64,000 nucleotides of DNA from Massilibacteroides vaginae (lineage in GTDB: Bacteria; Bacteroidota; Bacteroidia; Bacteroidales; Tannerellaceae), in NCBI RefSeq assembly GCF_900178525.1, contig NZ_FXDJ01000009.1:394263-458262 (forward strand), read 5' to 3'. Made by a program: the position numbers and the translations under genes. The notes under the pieces are model-generated. The model saw only the letters and a program-made list of their open reading frames with translations, was not told the origin of the DNA and did not search any database. Below are positions 9,496-18,817 of this stretch, one piece after another (the stretch's first letter is position 1; every line of letters starts with the position of its first letter).

Positions 9496-9969
9496 ATGAA
9501 ACGAATAATTTATGCTGTTTTGCTTGTATCGTTTGTGTTTGTTTCCTGTAATACACAGGCAAAAGAAACAAAAGAAGCTAAACTAACAGACAAAAAGGAG
9601 GTTGTAGTGAAAACAATAAAATTGACAAAAGCGGATTTTTTAGCTAAAGTGGCTAATTATGAAACAAATCCGGAAGAATGGAAGTATTTGGGTGATAAAC
9701 CGGCTGTGATTGATTTCTATGCAGATTGGTGTGGCCCATGTAAAGCTATTGCACCGGTATTGGAAGAGCTTGCCACAGAATATGATGGCGAAATTTATAT
9801 TTACAAAATAGATACGGAAAAGGAACAGGAACTGGCTGCTGCTTTTGGAATTCGCAGTATCCCTTCATTGCTTTTTGTTCCGATGAGTGGAGATCCTCAG
9901 ATGGCTCAGGGAGCATTGCCAAAAGCAACATTGAAAGAAGCTATCGACACTGTTCTGTTGAATAAATAA
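9496..9969 (+). CDS. Thioredoxin-fold lipoprotein
   Basis: A 157-residue envelope protein. The N-terminus is a lipoprotein signal (RIIYAVLLVSFVFVSC, lipobox ending in Cys at about residue 19). The thioredoxin fold contains VIDFYADWCGPCKAIAPVLEEL, with the redox-active CGPC pair, and a cis-proline at SIPSLLF. It should act as a periplasmic thiol-disulfide reductant or oxidoreductase. It is followed after 12 bp by a MarR-family gene, probably co-transcribed from the promoter at 9419-9449, which suggests redox-responsive control by inference. Confidence 0.9.
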   Translation: MKRIIYAVLLVSFVFVSCNTQAKETKEAKLTDKKEVVVKTIKLTKADFLAKVANYETNPEEWKYLGDKPAVIDFYADWCGPCKAIAPVLEELATEYDGEIYIYKIDTEKEQELAAAFGIRSIPSLLFVPMSGDPQMAQGALPKATLKEAIDTVLLNK

Positions 9970-9981
9970 GATTGGACAAAA

Positions 9982-10350
9982 ATGATTGATAACGCTTTGT
10001 GTTCCCTGAGAGACATATATCGTGCGATCAGGGAATTTGAATTGGAGTTTTCACAAAAGCATGCTCTAGGTTTGAATGAGGGCATGCTTTTGTGTACATT
10101 GTGTACTGAAATGTACTCTTCGAGTGAGATTGCTGCAAAATTGGGCCTTACTAATTCAAATGCTTCAAAAGTAATTCGCTCTGTAGAGGAGAAAGGGTTA
10201 ATAGAAAGACGTTTAGGGACAGAAGATAAACGTCAGATGTATTTTGTGTTGTCTGCTGCGGGTAAGGGTAAATTAAAAGAAATTAAAGATGCAGATAGCG
10301 AGATTCAAGAAATCCTGATGCAAATTATAAGTAAAAAGGCTGCTCAGTGA
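9982..10350 (+). CDS. MarR family transcriptional regulator
   Basis: A 122-residue winged-helix regulator. The recognition region is SSSEIAAKLGLTNSNASKVIRSVEEKGLIERRLGTEDKRQMYFVLSAAGK, with the DNA-contacting helix and the wing (DKRQM) typical of MarR proteins. It is slightly shorter than the usual 140-150 residues. It lies 12 bp after the thioredoxin lipoprotein gene and probably shares its promoter. The ligand and targets cannot be read from the sequence; autoregulation of the redox operon is a guess. Confidence 0.85.
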   Translation: MIDNALCSLRDIYRAIREFELEFSQKHALGLNEGMLLCTLCTEMYSSSEIAAKLGLTNSNASKVIRSVEEKGLIERRLGTEDKRQMYFVLSAAGKGKLKEIKDADSEIQEILMQIISKKAAQ

Positions 10351-10458
10351 AATAAGTTCTTTATCTTTGTTTGCAAATCCATGAGAATTAGTTGAATAAA
10401 GCTAATTGTTCTCGGAGTTTGGACGAAAACCAGGCTCTTTATATGAACCCTTTATATC

Positions 10459-11568
10459 ATGATGCATGCCGGAAAATTAAATTATTTGTTGTCGCCGTTT
10501 TCTCTTTTATATGGAATAGGGATAGGACTGAGAAATAAGTTTTTTGACTGGGGGATTTTGCCTTCGGAGCAATTTCCCGTTCCGGTAATTTGTGTGGGAA
10601 ATCTTGCCGTAGGTGGTACAGGAAAAACGCCACATACCGAGTTTTTAATTCGTCTTTTGAGAAAGAAATACAGAATTGCCGTGCTTAGTCGTGGATATAA
10701 ACGAAAGAGCAAGGGATTTTTATTAGCCGGCCCTCAGAGTACGAGTTATGATATTGGAGACGAGCCTTACCAAATTTATACTAAATATCCGGACATTTTA
10801 GTAGCAGTAGACGCAGATAGGAGAAATGGCATTCGTAATTTATTGGCGTTGAGCAATCCCCCATCGGTGATTCTTCTTGACGACGCTTTTCAGCATCGGT
10901 ATGTAACGCCTTCTTTTTCAATCGTTCTGACAGAGTATTCCCGTCCGTTTTATTTGGACAAGCTACTGCCTTTTGGTCGGTTACGTGAAGGAAAATCCGG
11001 AATTCATCGCTCAGACGCCGTGGTTGTAACAAAATGTTGTAAAGACATCAAGCCGATTGAATATCGGATTATCGAGAAAAACATGTATCTCACCGCTCAC
11101 CAGATTGTATTTTTCACGTCTGTGGTGTATGGTGAAATGAAACCTGTTTTTCCGGGAGAGGCAGAACCTTGGTCTTTGTTAGACATCCGTGCAAACGACT
11201 CTGTATTGCTGATTGCCGGCATTGCTTCTCCGGATGGCTTCATCAAAGAGATGAAGAAATACACGTCGAATGTAGTTCCTTTGATTTACGCGGATCATCA
11301 CTTTTTTGACAAGCAAGATATCACCCATATCGAGAAGACTTTTGACGAGATAACCTCTTTAGGGAAGGTTATTATCGTTACAGAAAAAGATGCGGCACGT
11401 TTCAGAAGCATGTATGAAGACATTCCTGAAACTATTCGCCGGTCAATTTATTATCTACCAATCACAATAGACTTTTGTACGCGCAGTAAGCAAGAGTTTG
11501 AAGAAATGATAAACAGACATATTATCTCATTTCAACGTGAAAATAGTTTAAAAATAAAAAATGAATAG
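10459..11568 (+). CDS. lpxK: Tetraacyldisaccharide 4'-kinase
   Basis: A 369-residue LpxK, which phosphorylates the 4' position of the lipid A disaccharide at the inner membrane. The N-terminus LLSPFSLLYGIGIGLRNKFFDWG is the membrane-associating helix, followed by the Walker A motif GNLAVGGTGKTPHTE and LDDAFQHR (conserved active-site region). The length is normal for Bacteroidales. Two adjacent ATGs (10459, 10462) are possible starts. The gene overlaps thiL by 8 bp, so the two are translationally coupled. A -7 box TATCTTTG at 10362-10369 is a possible promoter, with a poor -33 match. Confidence 0.96.
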   Translation: MMHAGKLNYLLSPFSLLYGIGIGLRNKFFDWGILPSEQFPVPVICVGNLAVGGTGKTPHTEFLIRLLRKKYRIAVLSRGYKRKSKGFLLAGPQSTSYDIGDEPYQIYTKYPDILVAVDADRRNGIRNLLALSNPPSVILLDDAFQHRYVTPSFSIVLTEYSRPFYLDKLLPFGRLREGKSGIHRSDAVVVTKCCKDIKPIEYRIIEKNMYLTAHQIVFFTSVVYGEMKPVFPGEAEPWSLLDIRANDSVLLIAGIASPDGFIKEMKKYTSNVVPLIYADHHFFDKQDITHIEKTFDEITSLGKVIIVTEKDAARFRSMYEDIPETIRRSIYYLPITIDFCTRSKQEFEEMINRHIISFQRENSLKIKNE

Positions 11569-12580
11569 AACTGAAATCGCGACATTAGGTGAATTTGGAT
11601 TAATTCGCCACCTCACGGATAAAATAGAACTAACAAACCCAAGCAGCCTGAAAGGTGTAGGAGATGATGCTGCTGTATTGGAATATAAAGATAAGCTTAC
11701 GCTTGTTTCGACCGACCTATTAATGGAAGGTGTGCATTTTGACTTAATGTACGTTCCTCTTAAACACTTAGGGTATAAATCCGCCATTGTAAATTTTTCG
11801 GATATCTACGCCATGAATGGCCGTCCTAAGCAAATGACCATTTCTTTAGGTATATCCAAACGATTTTCAGTAGAAGACCTCGAATCATTTTATGAAGGTC
11901 TGAAGCTTGCCTGCAGTATCTACGGTGTAGATTTGGTTGGAGGAGATACTTCGGTATCATTGACCGGTTTTACCATTAGTGTTACATGTATCGGAGAGGT
12001 TGAAAAAGGAAAAGAAGTCTACCGAAGCGGAGCAAAAGAAACCGATTTAATATGCGTGTCGGGCGATTTGGGAGCGGCCTATATGGGCTTACAGTTATTA
12101 GAACGTGAAAAACAGGTTTATAAAGGAGAGGCGGATTTCACCCCGGATTTCTCAGGGAAAGAATACCTGCTGGAGCGTCAGTTAAAACCCGAAGCCCGGA
12201 AAGATATAATAAATGAATTAGAAAAAAACAATATAAAGCCAACCGCAATGATTGACATATCAGACGGATTAGCATCCGAACTGTTGCATTTGGCCAAAGA
12301 AAGTAACGTAGGCTGTCAGGTATATGAAGACCGCATACCAATTGACTTCCAAACCGCTGCAATGGCAGAAGAATTCAATATGAATCTTGCAACAGCAGCC
12401 CTAAACGGAGGAGACGATTACGAACTACTATTCACAGTACCCCTCTCCCTGCACGAACAAATTTCCGCGATGGAGGGAGTAAAAGTAATAGGACACATCA
12501 CCAAAGCCTCCTTAGGCAATTATCTGATAGGTCGAGACGGCGGAGAAATCGAAATAAAAGCCCAAGGTTGGAATAAATAA
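11561..12580 (+). CDS. thiL: Thiamine-monophosphate kinase
   Basis: A 339-residue ThiL, which makes thiamine diphosphate from thiamine monophosphate and ATP. Family motifs include GVGDDAAVLEY near the N-terminus, VSTDLLMEGVHFDL (Mg/ATP-binding loop), GGDTSVS, and MIDISDGLASELLHLA. The fold is the PurM/AIR-synthetase type. It overlaps lpxK by 8 bp and ends 76 bp before tRNA-Phe. Co-location of lpxK and thiL is seen in other Bacteroidales, to my knowledge. Confidence 0.96.
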   Translation: MNRTEIATLGEFGLIRHLTDKIELTNPSSLKGVGDDAAVLEYKDKLTLVSTDLLMEGVHFDLMYVPLKHLGYKSAIVNFSDIYAMNGRPKQMTISLGISKRFSVEDLESFYEGLKLACSIYGVDLVGGDTSVSLTGFTISVTCIGEVEKGKEVYRSGAKETDLICVSGDLGAAYMGLQLLEREKQVYKGEADFTPDFSGKEYLLERQLKPEARKDIINELEKNNIKPTAMIDISDGLASELLHLAKESNVGCQVYEDRIPIDFQTAAMAEEFNMNLATAALNGGDDYELLFTVPLSLHEQISAMEGVKVIGHITKASLGNYLIGRDGGEIEIKAQGWNK

Positions 12581-12609
12581 CAATAAAACAGCAAAAAAAC
12601 CCCAACCCG

Positions 12610-12640
12610 CTTGCAAATTAAAAAAGATCGCGTATCTTTG
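12610..12640 (+). promoter_or_regulatory. Promoter of tRNA-Phe
   Basis: The -7 box TATCTTTG (12633-12640) lies 16 bp before the tRNA. A -33-like TTGC (12610-12613) is 19 nt upstream. Confidence 0.6.
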
Positions 12641-12656
12641 CACCCGTTAAAACAAC

Positions 12657-12729
12657 GGTGCCATAGCTCAGTTGGTAGAGCAAAGGACTGAAAATCCTTG
12701 TGTCCCCGGTTCGATTCCTGGTGGCACCA
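12657..12729 (+). tRNA. tRNA-Phe (GAA)
   Basis: A 73-nt cloverleaf: acceptor arms GGTGCCA/TGGCACC, D-arm with AGCTCAGTTGGTAGAGC, anticodon loop ACTGAAAATC with anticodon GAA at 12690-12692, and T-arm CCCCGGTTCGATTCCTGG. CCA is not encoded. It has its own promoter and terminator. Confidence 0.97.
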
Positions 12730-12743
12730 CTTTTAAAAATCAT

Positions 12744-12779
12744 AAAATCCCTGAAAGTTAATTACTTTCAGGGATTTTT
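12744..12779 (+). terminator. Rho-independent terminator after tRNA-Phe
   Basis: A perfect 15-bp stem (AAAATCCCTGAAAGT with its complement) around the loop TAATT, followed by TTTTT. Confidence 0.92.
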
Positions 12780-13090
12780 GTTTTATAATCGGCAAAGCAA
12801 AGTTTAGCAAAGCACAACGAAGGTCGGTGGTTTATTCGGAGCTAGGTGGTTTGATTTGGCTTGTTTCAATATCTATCCGGTTTATGCATGGTAAGCTCGA
12901 TTATTCTCTTTATTTTGCATATCGAATTTACCGCCCATTTTTATTAGCTTACACAGCATTGTCGTTTTTATGGGATGATTCCAACAAGGTGAATAGCAAG
13001 AAGATTTTGTGGTTGGAAAATTTGTAGATTTACTAACGGAATGAAAAGGATTAAGGGAGCATATTATAAAAAAAATTAAAGATATAGTTT
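12780..13090. other. Intergenic stretch without a supported gene
   Basis: About 310 bp between the tRNA-Phe terminator and the helicase fusion. A 66-codon open frame exists at 12827-13027 but has no recognisable family. I find no tRNA fragment, integrase or clear promoter box. Confidence 0.6.
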
Positions 13091-16000
13091 ATGGTTGAAC
13101 GCCGGATCACATTCGTTGATATCGAAATTGAATGCAAGAGCCAAAAGATTCTTGATATTGGTAGTATTAAGAACGACGGCAGTTCTTTTCATAAGAACTC
13201 CGTTACGGAGTTTATGCAATTTCTTGATGGGACACAATTTATCTGCGGACATAACATTTTCAAACACGATCTAAAATACATTGGCAACGCCATTTATGAA
13301 ACAGGAATAAATCAGGCAAACATTATTGATACTTTATTTCTTTCTCCTTTGCTCTTCCCAACAAAACCATATCACAAATTATTAAAAGACGACAAACTAC
13401 AATCGGAAGAAAAAAATAATCCGTTGAATGATTCTATTAAAGCAAAAGAACTATTTGATGACGAGATTACCGCATTCAAACAAACCGACAAAGCATTACA
13501 GGAAATTTTTTATTTATTGTTAGCTGAAAAGAAAGAATTTCGAGCCTTTTTTCAATTTATTGATTACGTAAACGAAAGCACGAATGTTGAAAAAATTATT
13601 CGCAAAAAGTTCGAAAATGAGATTTGTGAACACGCTGATTTGAGAAATATCATCTCAGAACATCCGATAGAACTTGCTTACTGTCTTTCTTTGATTAACT
13701 CTTTTATCCACAATAAAGCAACACACTCAATAACACCTCCTTGGGTGTTGAAAAATTATCCTGAAGTGGAACAAATCATGCTGCGTTTACGGAATAAGCC
13801 CTGTGTATATGGTTGCATATATTGCGATAAAGCGTTGGATGCGAATAGTGGATTGAAACACTTTTTTGGTTACGATTCTTACCGGACTTATGGTGGAAAA
13901 CCGTTACAGGAAAATGCGGTTAAAGCGGCTATTTATAGCAAATCTATACTTGCTGTTTTTCCTACCGGTGGTGGAAAATCTATCACTTTTCAAGTTCCTG
14001 CGTTGATGAGCGGTGAAAGTGTCAATGGTTTAACTGTTGTCATTTCACCTTTGCAATCGTTGATGAAAGACCAAGTTGATAATCTCGAAAAAAATGGAAT
14101 TACGCAAGCTGTTACCATTAACGGTTTGCTTGACCCTATCGAGAGAGCAAAATCTTTTGAAAGAGTAGCAGATGGTTCTGCGTCTATCCTTTATCTTTCT
14201 CCCGAAGCCTTACGTTCCCGAACCATTGAACATTTGCTTTTGGGGCGTAAAATTGTGCGCTTTGTTATAGACGAAGCACATTGTTTTTCTGCGTGGGGAC
14301 AAGATTTTAGGGTAGATTATTTATACATTGCCGATTTTATCAAATCAATTCAAAAGAAGAAAAACCTGGAAGAGGGAATTCCTGTTTCTTGTTTCACGGC
14401 AACAGCAAAGCAAAAAGTGATTGAAGATATTTGTACCTACTTCAAAGAAAAACTTTCTCTTAAACTTGAATTGTTTACCTCAAAAGCGTCAAGAACAAAT
14501 CTTCAATATAAAGTTTTTGAAAAAAGTAATGAAGATGAAAAGTATTTAGCAATAAGAGATTTGATAGAAAAAAAAGACTGTCCTACTATTGTGTATGTTT
14601 CAAGAACACGTACGGCAAACCGCCTTGCAGTAAGATTAGTAAAAGATGGATTCAATGCAAAATCATTTCATGGAAAGATGAATGCTGATGAAAAGATCGC
14701 TAATCAAAATGCGTTTATTTTGGGCGAAGTGTCCGTAATGGTTGCTACATCTGCTTTCGGAATGGGTGTCGACAAAAAAGATGTCGGCTTAGTAATCCAT
14801 TATGATATTTCTGATTCGCTCGAAAATTATGTACAAGAGGCGGGTAGAGCCGGGCGAGATGAAAGTATTGTTGCCGACTGTTTCGTATTATTCAATGAAG
14901 AAGACCTTGATAAACATTTCATTTTATTGAACCAAACCAAACTTTCAATCAAAGAGATTCAGCAGGTTTGGAAAGCGATAAAAGAGATAACAAAATTTCG
15001 TTCTACCGTTTCAAATTCAGCTTTAGAAATTGCCAGGAAAGCAGGTTGGGACGATAGTGTTGCTGAAATTGAAACAAGAGTAACTACCGCCATAGCAGCG
15101 CTGGAAGATGCCGGTTATCTGAAACGAGGACAGAATATGCCGCGAATTTTCGCAAACAGCATTCTGTCCAAAAATGCACAAGAAGCAATTGATATAATTA
15201 ATGCGTCGGAGAGATTCCAGGAAAAACAAAAGGAAAAAGCGATCCGAATTATCAAAAAACTGTTTTCAAGCAAAAACAGAAAACAATCGAGCAATGAAGT
15301 GCCTGAGTCGAGGATTGATTATATCAGTGATCATTTGGGGATTGTAAAAAACGAAGTTATAAATATAGTCAATCTTCTGCGTGAAGAAAAAATTCTGGCA
15401 GACACAAAAGATTTAACGGCTTTCATCAAAAAAGGAGAAAACAAAAACCGTTCGCTCCATATTGTTAAAGAATTTTGTCAAATCGAAAATTTCTTGTCTT
15501 CTCTTTTTGAAGAACAAGAAAAATCGTTTCATTTAAAAGAGATCAATGAAAATGCTGAGATAGCCGGATGCGAAGACATTACGACCAAAAAGATAAAAAC
15601 TATACTCAATTTTTGGGCAATTAAAAATTTGATTAAGCAGAAGAATTTAGCCTATTCAAAAAACAATATAGCTGTACTTAGCCTTTACCCTAAAGAAGTA
15701 TTGCAGGAGAAATTAGATAAACGGCATGAATTAGCCTTATTTATAGTTGAGTTTCTTTATGGAAAAACCAAACGGAATGTATTGTCAGATGAGATAGATA
15801 AAGAGGAAGTGCTGATTGAATTTTCTGTTCACGAATTAAAAGATACCTTTGAAAATTCGATTATCAGTTTCGGAAATAAAGTTTCAATTGAAGACATTGA
15901 AGACACGCTGTTTTACTTATCAAGAATTGAAGCTATTAAAATTGAAGGCGGCTTTCTTGTTGCTTATAATAGCTTGACAATAGAACGTTTGGAACAAGAC

Positions 16001-16561
16001 AACAAGAAACGTTATAAAAATGACGACTATCAAAAGCTGAATCAATTTTACGAAAACAAAGTTCAACAAATTCATATCGTTGGCGAATATGCTAAAAAGA
16101 TGATTAGCAACTACAAAGAAGCATTGCAGTTTGTTGATGATTATTTTCAGTTGAACTACAGTTCTTTTCTCAATAAATATTTCAATGTCAGCCAACAGCA
16201 TGAAATCAAACGCAACATAACTCCGGCTAAATTCAAACAACTTTTTGGAGAACTTTCACCCGCTCAATTGAGCATTATAAAAGATAATGAGGCAAAAAAC
16301 ATTGCTGTTGCTGCCGGACCCGGAAGTGGAAAGACAAGGGCTCTGGTTCATAAACTTGCATCATTACTTTTAATGGAAGATGTAAAGCATGAACAATTGT
16401 TGATGCTTACTTTTTCACGAGCCGCTGCAACCGAATTTAAGAAGCGACTGCTTCAACTTATTGGTAATGCAGCAAATTTTGTGGAAATAAAAACCTTTCA
16501 TTCTTATTGTTTCGACTTGTTGGGTAAAGTCGGAAATTTGGAAAAATCAGATGAGATTTAA
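13091..16561 (+). CDS. Exonuclease-RecQ-UvrD fusion helicase, N-terminal part (interrupted)
   Basis: A 1156-residue product of a larger broken gene. Residues 1-100 resemble a DEDD 3'-5' exonuclease (FVDIEIE, then ICGHNIFKHDLKYI). About 275-640 is a RecQ helicase: Walker A FPTGGGKS (~293), VIDEAHCFSAWGQDFR (~392), CFTATAKQ, and motif VI VQEAGRAGRD. From about 1057 an SF1 UvrD-like helicase begins, with motif I AVAAGPGSGKTRALV (~1076) and LTFSRAAATEFKKRL. It then stops at TAA 16559-16561. The remaining UvrD motifs continue in the same frame right after the stop. DNA repair or defence roles are inferred only. The start ATG at 13091 has no alternative closer to the exonuclease strand. Without the downstream part the SF1 motor is incomplete, while exonuclease and RecQ parts look whole. 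Confidence 0.8.
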   Translation: MVERRITFVDIEIECKSQKILDIGSIKNDGSSFHKNSVTEFMQFLDGTQFICGHNIFKHDLKYIGNAIYETGINQANIIDTLFLSPLLFPTKPYHKLLKDDKLQSEEKNNPLNDSIKAKELFDDEITAFKQTDKALQEIFYLLLAEKKEFRAFFQFIDYVNESTNVEKIIRKKFENEICEHADLRNIISEHPIELAYCLSLINSFIHNKATHSITPPWVLKNYPEVEQIMLRLRNKPCVYGCIYCDKALDANSGLKHFFGYDSYRTYGGKPLQENAVKAAIYSKSILAVFPTGGGKSITFQVPALMSGESVNGLTVVISPLQSLMKDQVDNLEKNGITQAVTINGLLDPIERAKSFERVADGSASILYLSPEALRSRTIEHLLLGRKIVRFVIDEAHCFSAWGQDFRVDYLYIADFIKSIQKKKNLEEGIPVSCFTATAKQKVIEDICTYFKEKLSLKLELFTSKASRTNLQYKVFEKSNEDEKYLAIRDLIEKKDCPTIVYVSRTRTANRLAVRLVKDGFNAKSFHGKMNADEKIANQNAFILGEVSVMVATSAFGMGVDKKDVGLVIHYDISDSLENYVQEAGRAGRDESIVADCFVLFNEEDLDKHFILLNQTKLSIKEIQQVWKAIKEITKFRSTVSNSALEIARKAGWDDSVAEIETRVTTAIAALEDAGYLKRGQNMPRIFANSILSKNAQEAIDIINASERFQEKQKEKAIRIIKKLFSSKNRKQSSNEVPESRIDYISDHLGIVKNEVINIVNLLREEKILADTKDLTAFIKKGENKNRSLHIVKEFCQIENFLSSLFEEQEKSFHLKEINENAEIAGCEDITTKKIKTILNFWAIKNLIKQKNLAYSKNNIAVLSLYPKEVLQEKLDKRHELALFIVEFLYGKTKRNVLSDEIDKEEVLIEFSVHELKDTFENSIISFGNKVSIEDIEDTLFYLSRIEAIKIEGGFLVAYNSLTIERLEQDNKKRYKNDDYQKLNQFYENKVQQIHIVGEYAKKMISNYKEALQFVDDYFQLNYSSFLNKYFNVSQQHEIKRNITPAKFKQLFGELSPAQLSIIKDNEAKNIAVAAGPGSGKTRALVHKLASLLLMEDVKHEQLLMLTFSRAAATEFKKRLLQLIGNAANFVEIKTFHSYCFDLLGKVGNLEKSDEI

Positions 16562-17914
16562 AAAAAGACGATTAAAAAAATCAGAAACAAAGAAATTGAA
16601 ATAAGCAGAATCACAAAAACAGTTTTGGTAATTGACGAGGCACAAGATATAGATTCTGATGAATTTAGCTTGATAACGACTTTAATGGAGCAGAATGAAG
16701 AGATGCGAGTAATTGCTGTTGGAGACGACGACCAAAACATTTACGAATTCAGAGGAGCGAGTTCGCAGTATCTCGAACAGTTTATCAAAGAAAATAAGGC
16801 TGCGAAATATGAGTTGGTCGAAAATTATCGAAGTAAAAGTAATCTTGTTGACTTCACTAATCAATTTATAAAAACAATTCGGAACAGATTAAAACAGACG
16901 CCAATTATAGCTCAACAAACGGATAATGGAAAAATAAAATTGGTTCGTCATCAAAGTGCGAATCTAATCCTTCCACTTATAGACGACATACTTTCTGCAG
17001 AACTTACGGGTACAACCTGTATACTCACAAAACAAAATGAAAAAGCCGAACAGATAGCCGGGTTACTTCTAAAAAACAAAATACCTGCAAAATTAATTCA
17101 AACCAACGACGGCTTTAATTTGTATAATTTAGTGGAAATTAGATTCTTTTTAAGTTGTCTTAATTTGGCAGATGATGTTTTCACAATCAGCGATGATAGT
17201 TGGGATAAAGCTAAACGAGAACTGAAAAACAGGTTTCAAAACAGCACGAAATTAGAAGTATGCAACAATATTATACGAGATTTTGAGGCGACCAATCCAA
17301 AAACAAAATATAAAACCGATTTAGAAGTCTTTATTCGTGAATCGAAGTTAGAGGATTTTTTTGATGAAAATGGAGAAACAATCTTTGTTTCAACCATCCA
17401 TAAAGCGAAGGGTAAAGAGTTTGACAATATCTTTTTAATGCTTGAAAATTTCAATCCGACAACTGATGAGGCTAAGAGACAATTGTATGTGGCTATGACA
17501 AGGGCTAAACAAAACCTGACTATTCATATAAATTCTGATTTTCTGGACAACATTTCGACCGCAAAATTAGAGCGGATTGTGGATGAGAAAATGTATTTGC
17601 CACCAAAAGAGATCGTGATGCATTTAACGCATAAAGATGTTTGGTTGGACTATTTCATTAACAAACAACACCTAATTTCTCAACTCACAAGTGGAGATGT
17701 TTTAGTTTTCAATGGCACATCATGTTTAAATTCAAATGGAGAATCTGTTTTGAAATTTTCGACTAAAATGACCGAAGAGATTCAAAACAGAAAGGAAAAA
17801 GGATTTGAATTGAAAACCGTAAAAATAAATTTCATTGTTTTTTGGCAGAAAGAAGAATTGGATAAAGAAATTAAACTAATATTACCCGAACTTTATTTTA
17901 CAAAAGTGCTGTAG
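16562..17914 (+). pseudogene. UvrD-like C-terminal part of the interrupted fusion helicase
   Basis: This stretch is in the same frame as the upstream gene. Reading on from the TAA gives KKTIKKIRNKEIEIS and then motif II VLVIDEAQDIDSDEF, motif III GDDDQNIYEFRGA, motif IV/V regions (VENYRSKSNLVDF; TIHKAKGKEFDNI) and motif VI YVAMTRAKQNL. It completes the SF1 helicase whose motif I lies before the stop. No frameshift is needed: a single nonsense codon separates the halves. Independent translation could begin at TTG 16625 or at an ATG near 16685, but such a product would lack the Walker A motif and could not hydrolyse ATP alone. The last 100 residues (after VDEKMYLPPKE) match no motif I know. Confidence 0.8.
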
Positions 17915-17954
17915 TTGTTCGTGAGAATACTAAACTATAAGCCAAGATAAGGTT

Positions 17955-17990
17955 AAGGCACTCGTTCCGGCAGGTAAAGGGAGTGTCTTT
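17955..17990 (+). other. Hairpin after the helicase gene
   Basis: AAGGCACTC (17955-17963) can pair with GAGTGTCTT over 9 bp with one G-U pair. No clean T-run follows, so terminator function is uncertain. Confidence 0.35.
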
Positions 17991-18080
17991 ACGATCAGGT
18001 TGTAAACGCAGCCGTAACTCCAATGTAATACGTATTTCACTATACCGAAACAATCATAGCGTTTCTTTGTATAAAATAAT

Positions 18081-18088
18081 TATTTTTG
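18081..18088 (+). promoter_or_regulatory. Candidate -7 box for the response regulator operon
   Basis: TATTTTTG lies 21 bp upstream of the start codon. No -33 TTTG is found at the preferred distance (TTTG 18066-18069 is only 11 nt away). Confidence 0.35.
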
Positions 18089-18109
18089 TAATAACTAATT
18101 CAAAGACCT

Positions 18110-18799
18110 ATGGCAGATACACCACGCATTCTTGTTGTTGATGACGAAGAGGATCTATGTGAAATCCTAAAGTTTAATCTGGAAACGGAAGGTTATGAAG
18201 TGGATACGGCACTTAATGCAGAGGAAGCATTAAAACTGAATCTGAGCAGCTATAATCTTCTTTTACTCGATGTCATGATGGGTGAAATTTCAGGCTTTAA
18301 ATTAGCCAGCATATTAAGAAAGGATCCTTCTACGGCAAGTACTCCTATTATTTTCCTTACGGCAAAAGATACTGAAAATGATATGCTGACCGGTTTTAGT
18401 CTTGGCGCGGACGATTATATTTCCAAACCTTTTTCTATCCGTCAGGTGATTGCACGTGTGAAAGCGGTGATCAGACGAACGGCGGATAAACCGACAGAAC
18501 AAGAGAACAACCTCCTTGAGTACGAAACGCTTACGCTTGACACCAAACGCATAAAGGCAACGATAGACAAGCAGGAAATACCGCTTACGAAGAAGGAATT
18601 TGAGATACTTCGTTTGCTACTGGAGAATAAAGGCAGCGTTTTTTCACGTGAAGAGATACTTTCACGCATCTGGAAAGATGAAGTATATGTACTCGACCGA
18701 ACGGTAGACGTTAACATTACCCGGTTACGAAAAAAAATAGGTCCTTACGGCAAGAATATCGTTACCCGTTTGGGTTTTGGATATTGTTTTGAGTATTAA
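18110..18799 (+). CDS. OmpR/PhoB-type response regulator
   Basis: A 229-residue regulator. The receiver domain has VVDDEEDLCEIL, the phosphoacceptor in NLLLLDVMMGE (about residue 53), FLTAKD and DDYISKPF. The C-terminal winged helix (TLTKKEFEILRLLLENKGSVFSREEIL in part, then RTVDVNITRLRKKIG) is of the OmpR/PhoB class. It is followed after 18 bp by a PAS-containing histidine kinase gene, so the two form a PhoB/PhoR-like pair. Phosphate sensing is possible by analogy, but no pst or phoU genes are nearby to support it. Confidence 0.94.
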   Translation: MADTPRILVVDDEEDLCEILKFNLETEGYEVDTALNAEEALKLNLSSYNLLLLDVMMGEISGFKLASILRKDPSTASTPIIFLTAKDTENDMLTGFSLGADDYISKPFSIRQVIARVKAVIRRTADKPTEQENNLLEYETLTLDTKRIKATIDKQEIPLTKKEFEILRLLLENKGSVFSREEILSRIWKDEVYVLDRTVDVNITRLRKKIGPYGKNIVTRLGFGYCFEY

Positions 18800-18817
18800 C
18801 AATAAAGAATACAGGAA

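Noticed and set aside
12827-13027. 66-codon open frame after tRNA-Phe
   Set aside because: No family resemblance, no promoter or coupling, and a composition that fits chance.
16551-16575. Programmed frameshift in the A-rich run at the end of the first helicase half
   Set aside because: Upstream and downstream coding parts are in the same frame, so a shift would not join them; only a stop read-through or a point mutation would.
17915-18109. attR copy of the tRNA-Phe 3' end after the helicase gene
   Set aside because: I looked for the T-arm and acceptor sequence (GGTTCGATTCCTGGTGGC) and found no convincing duplicate; no integrase is present either.
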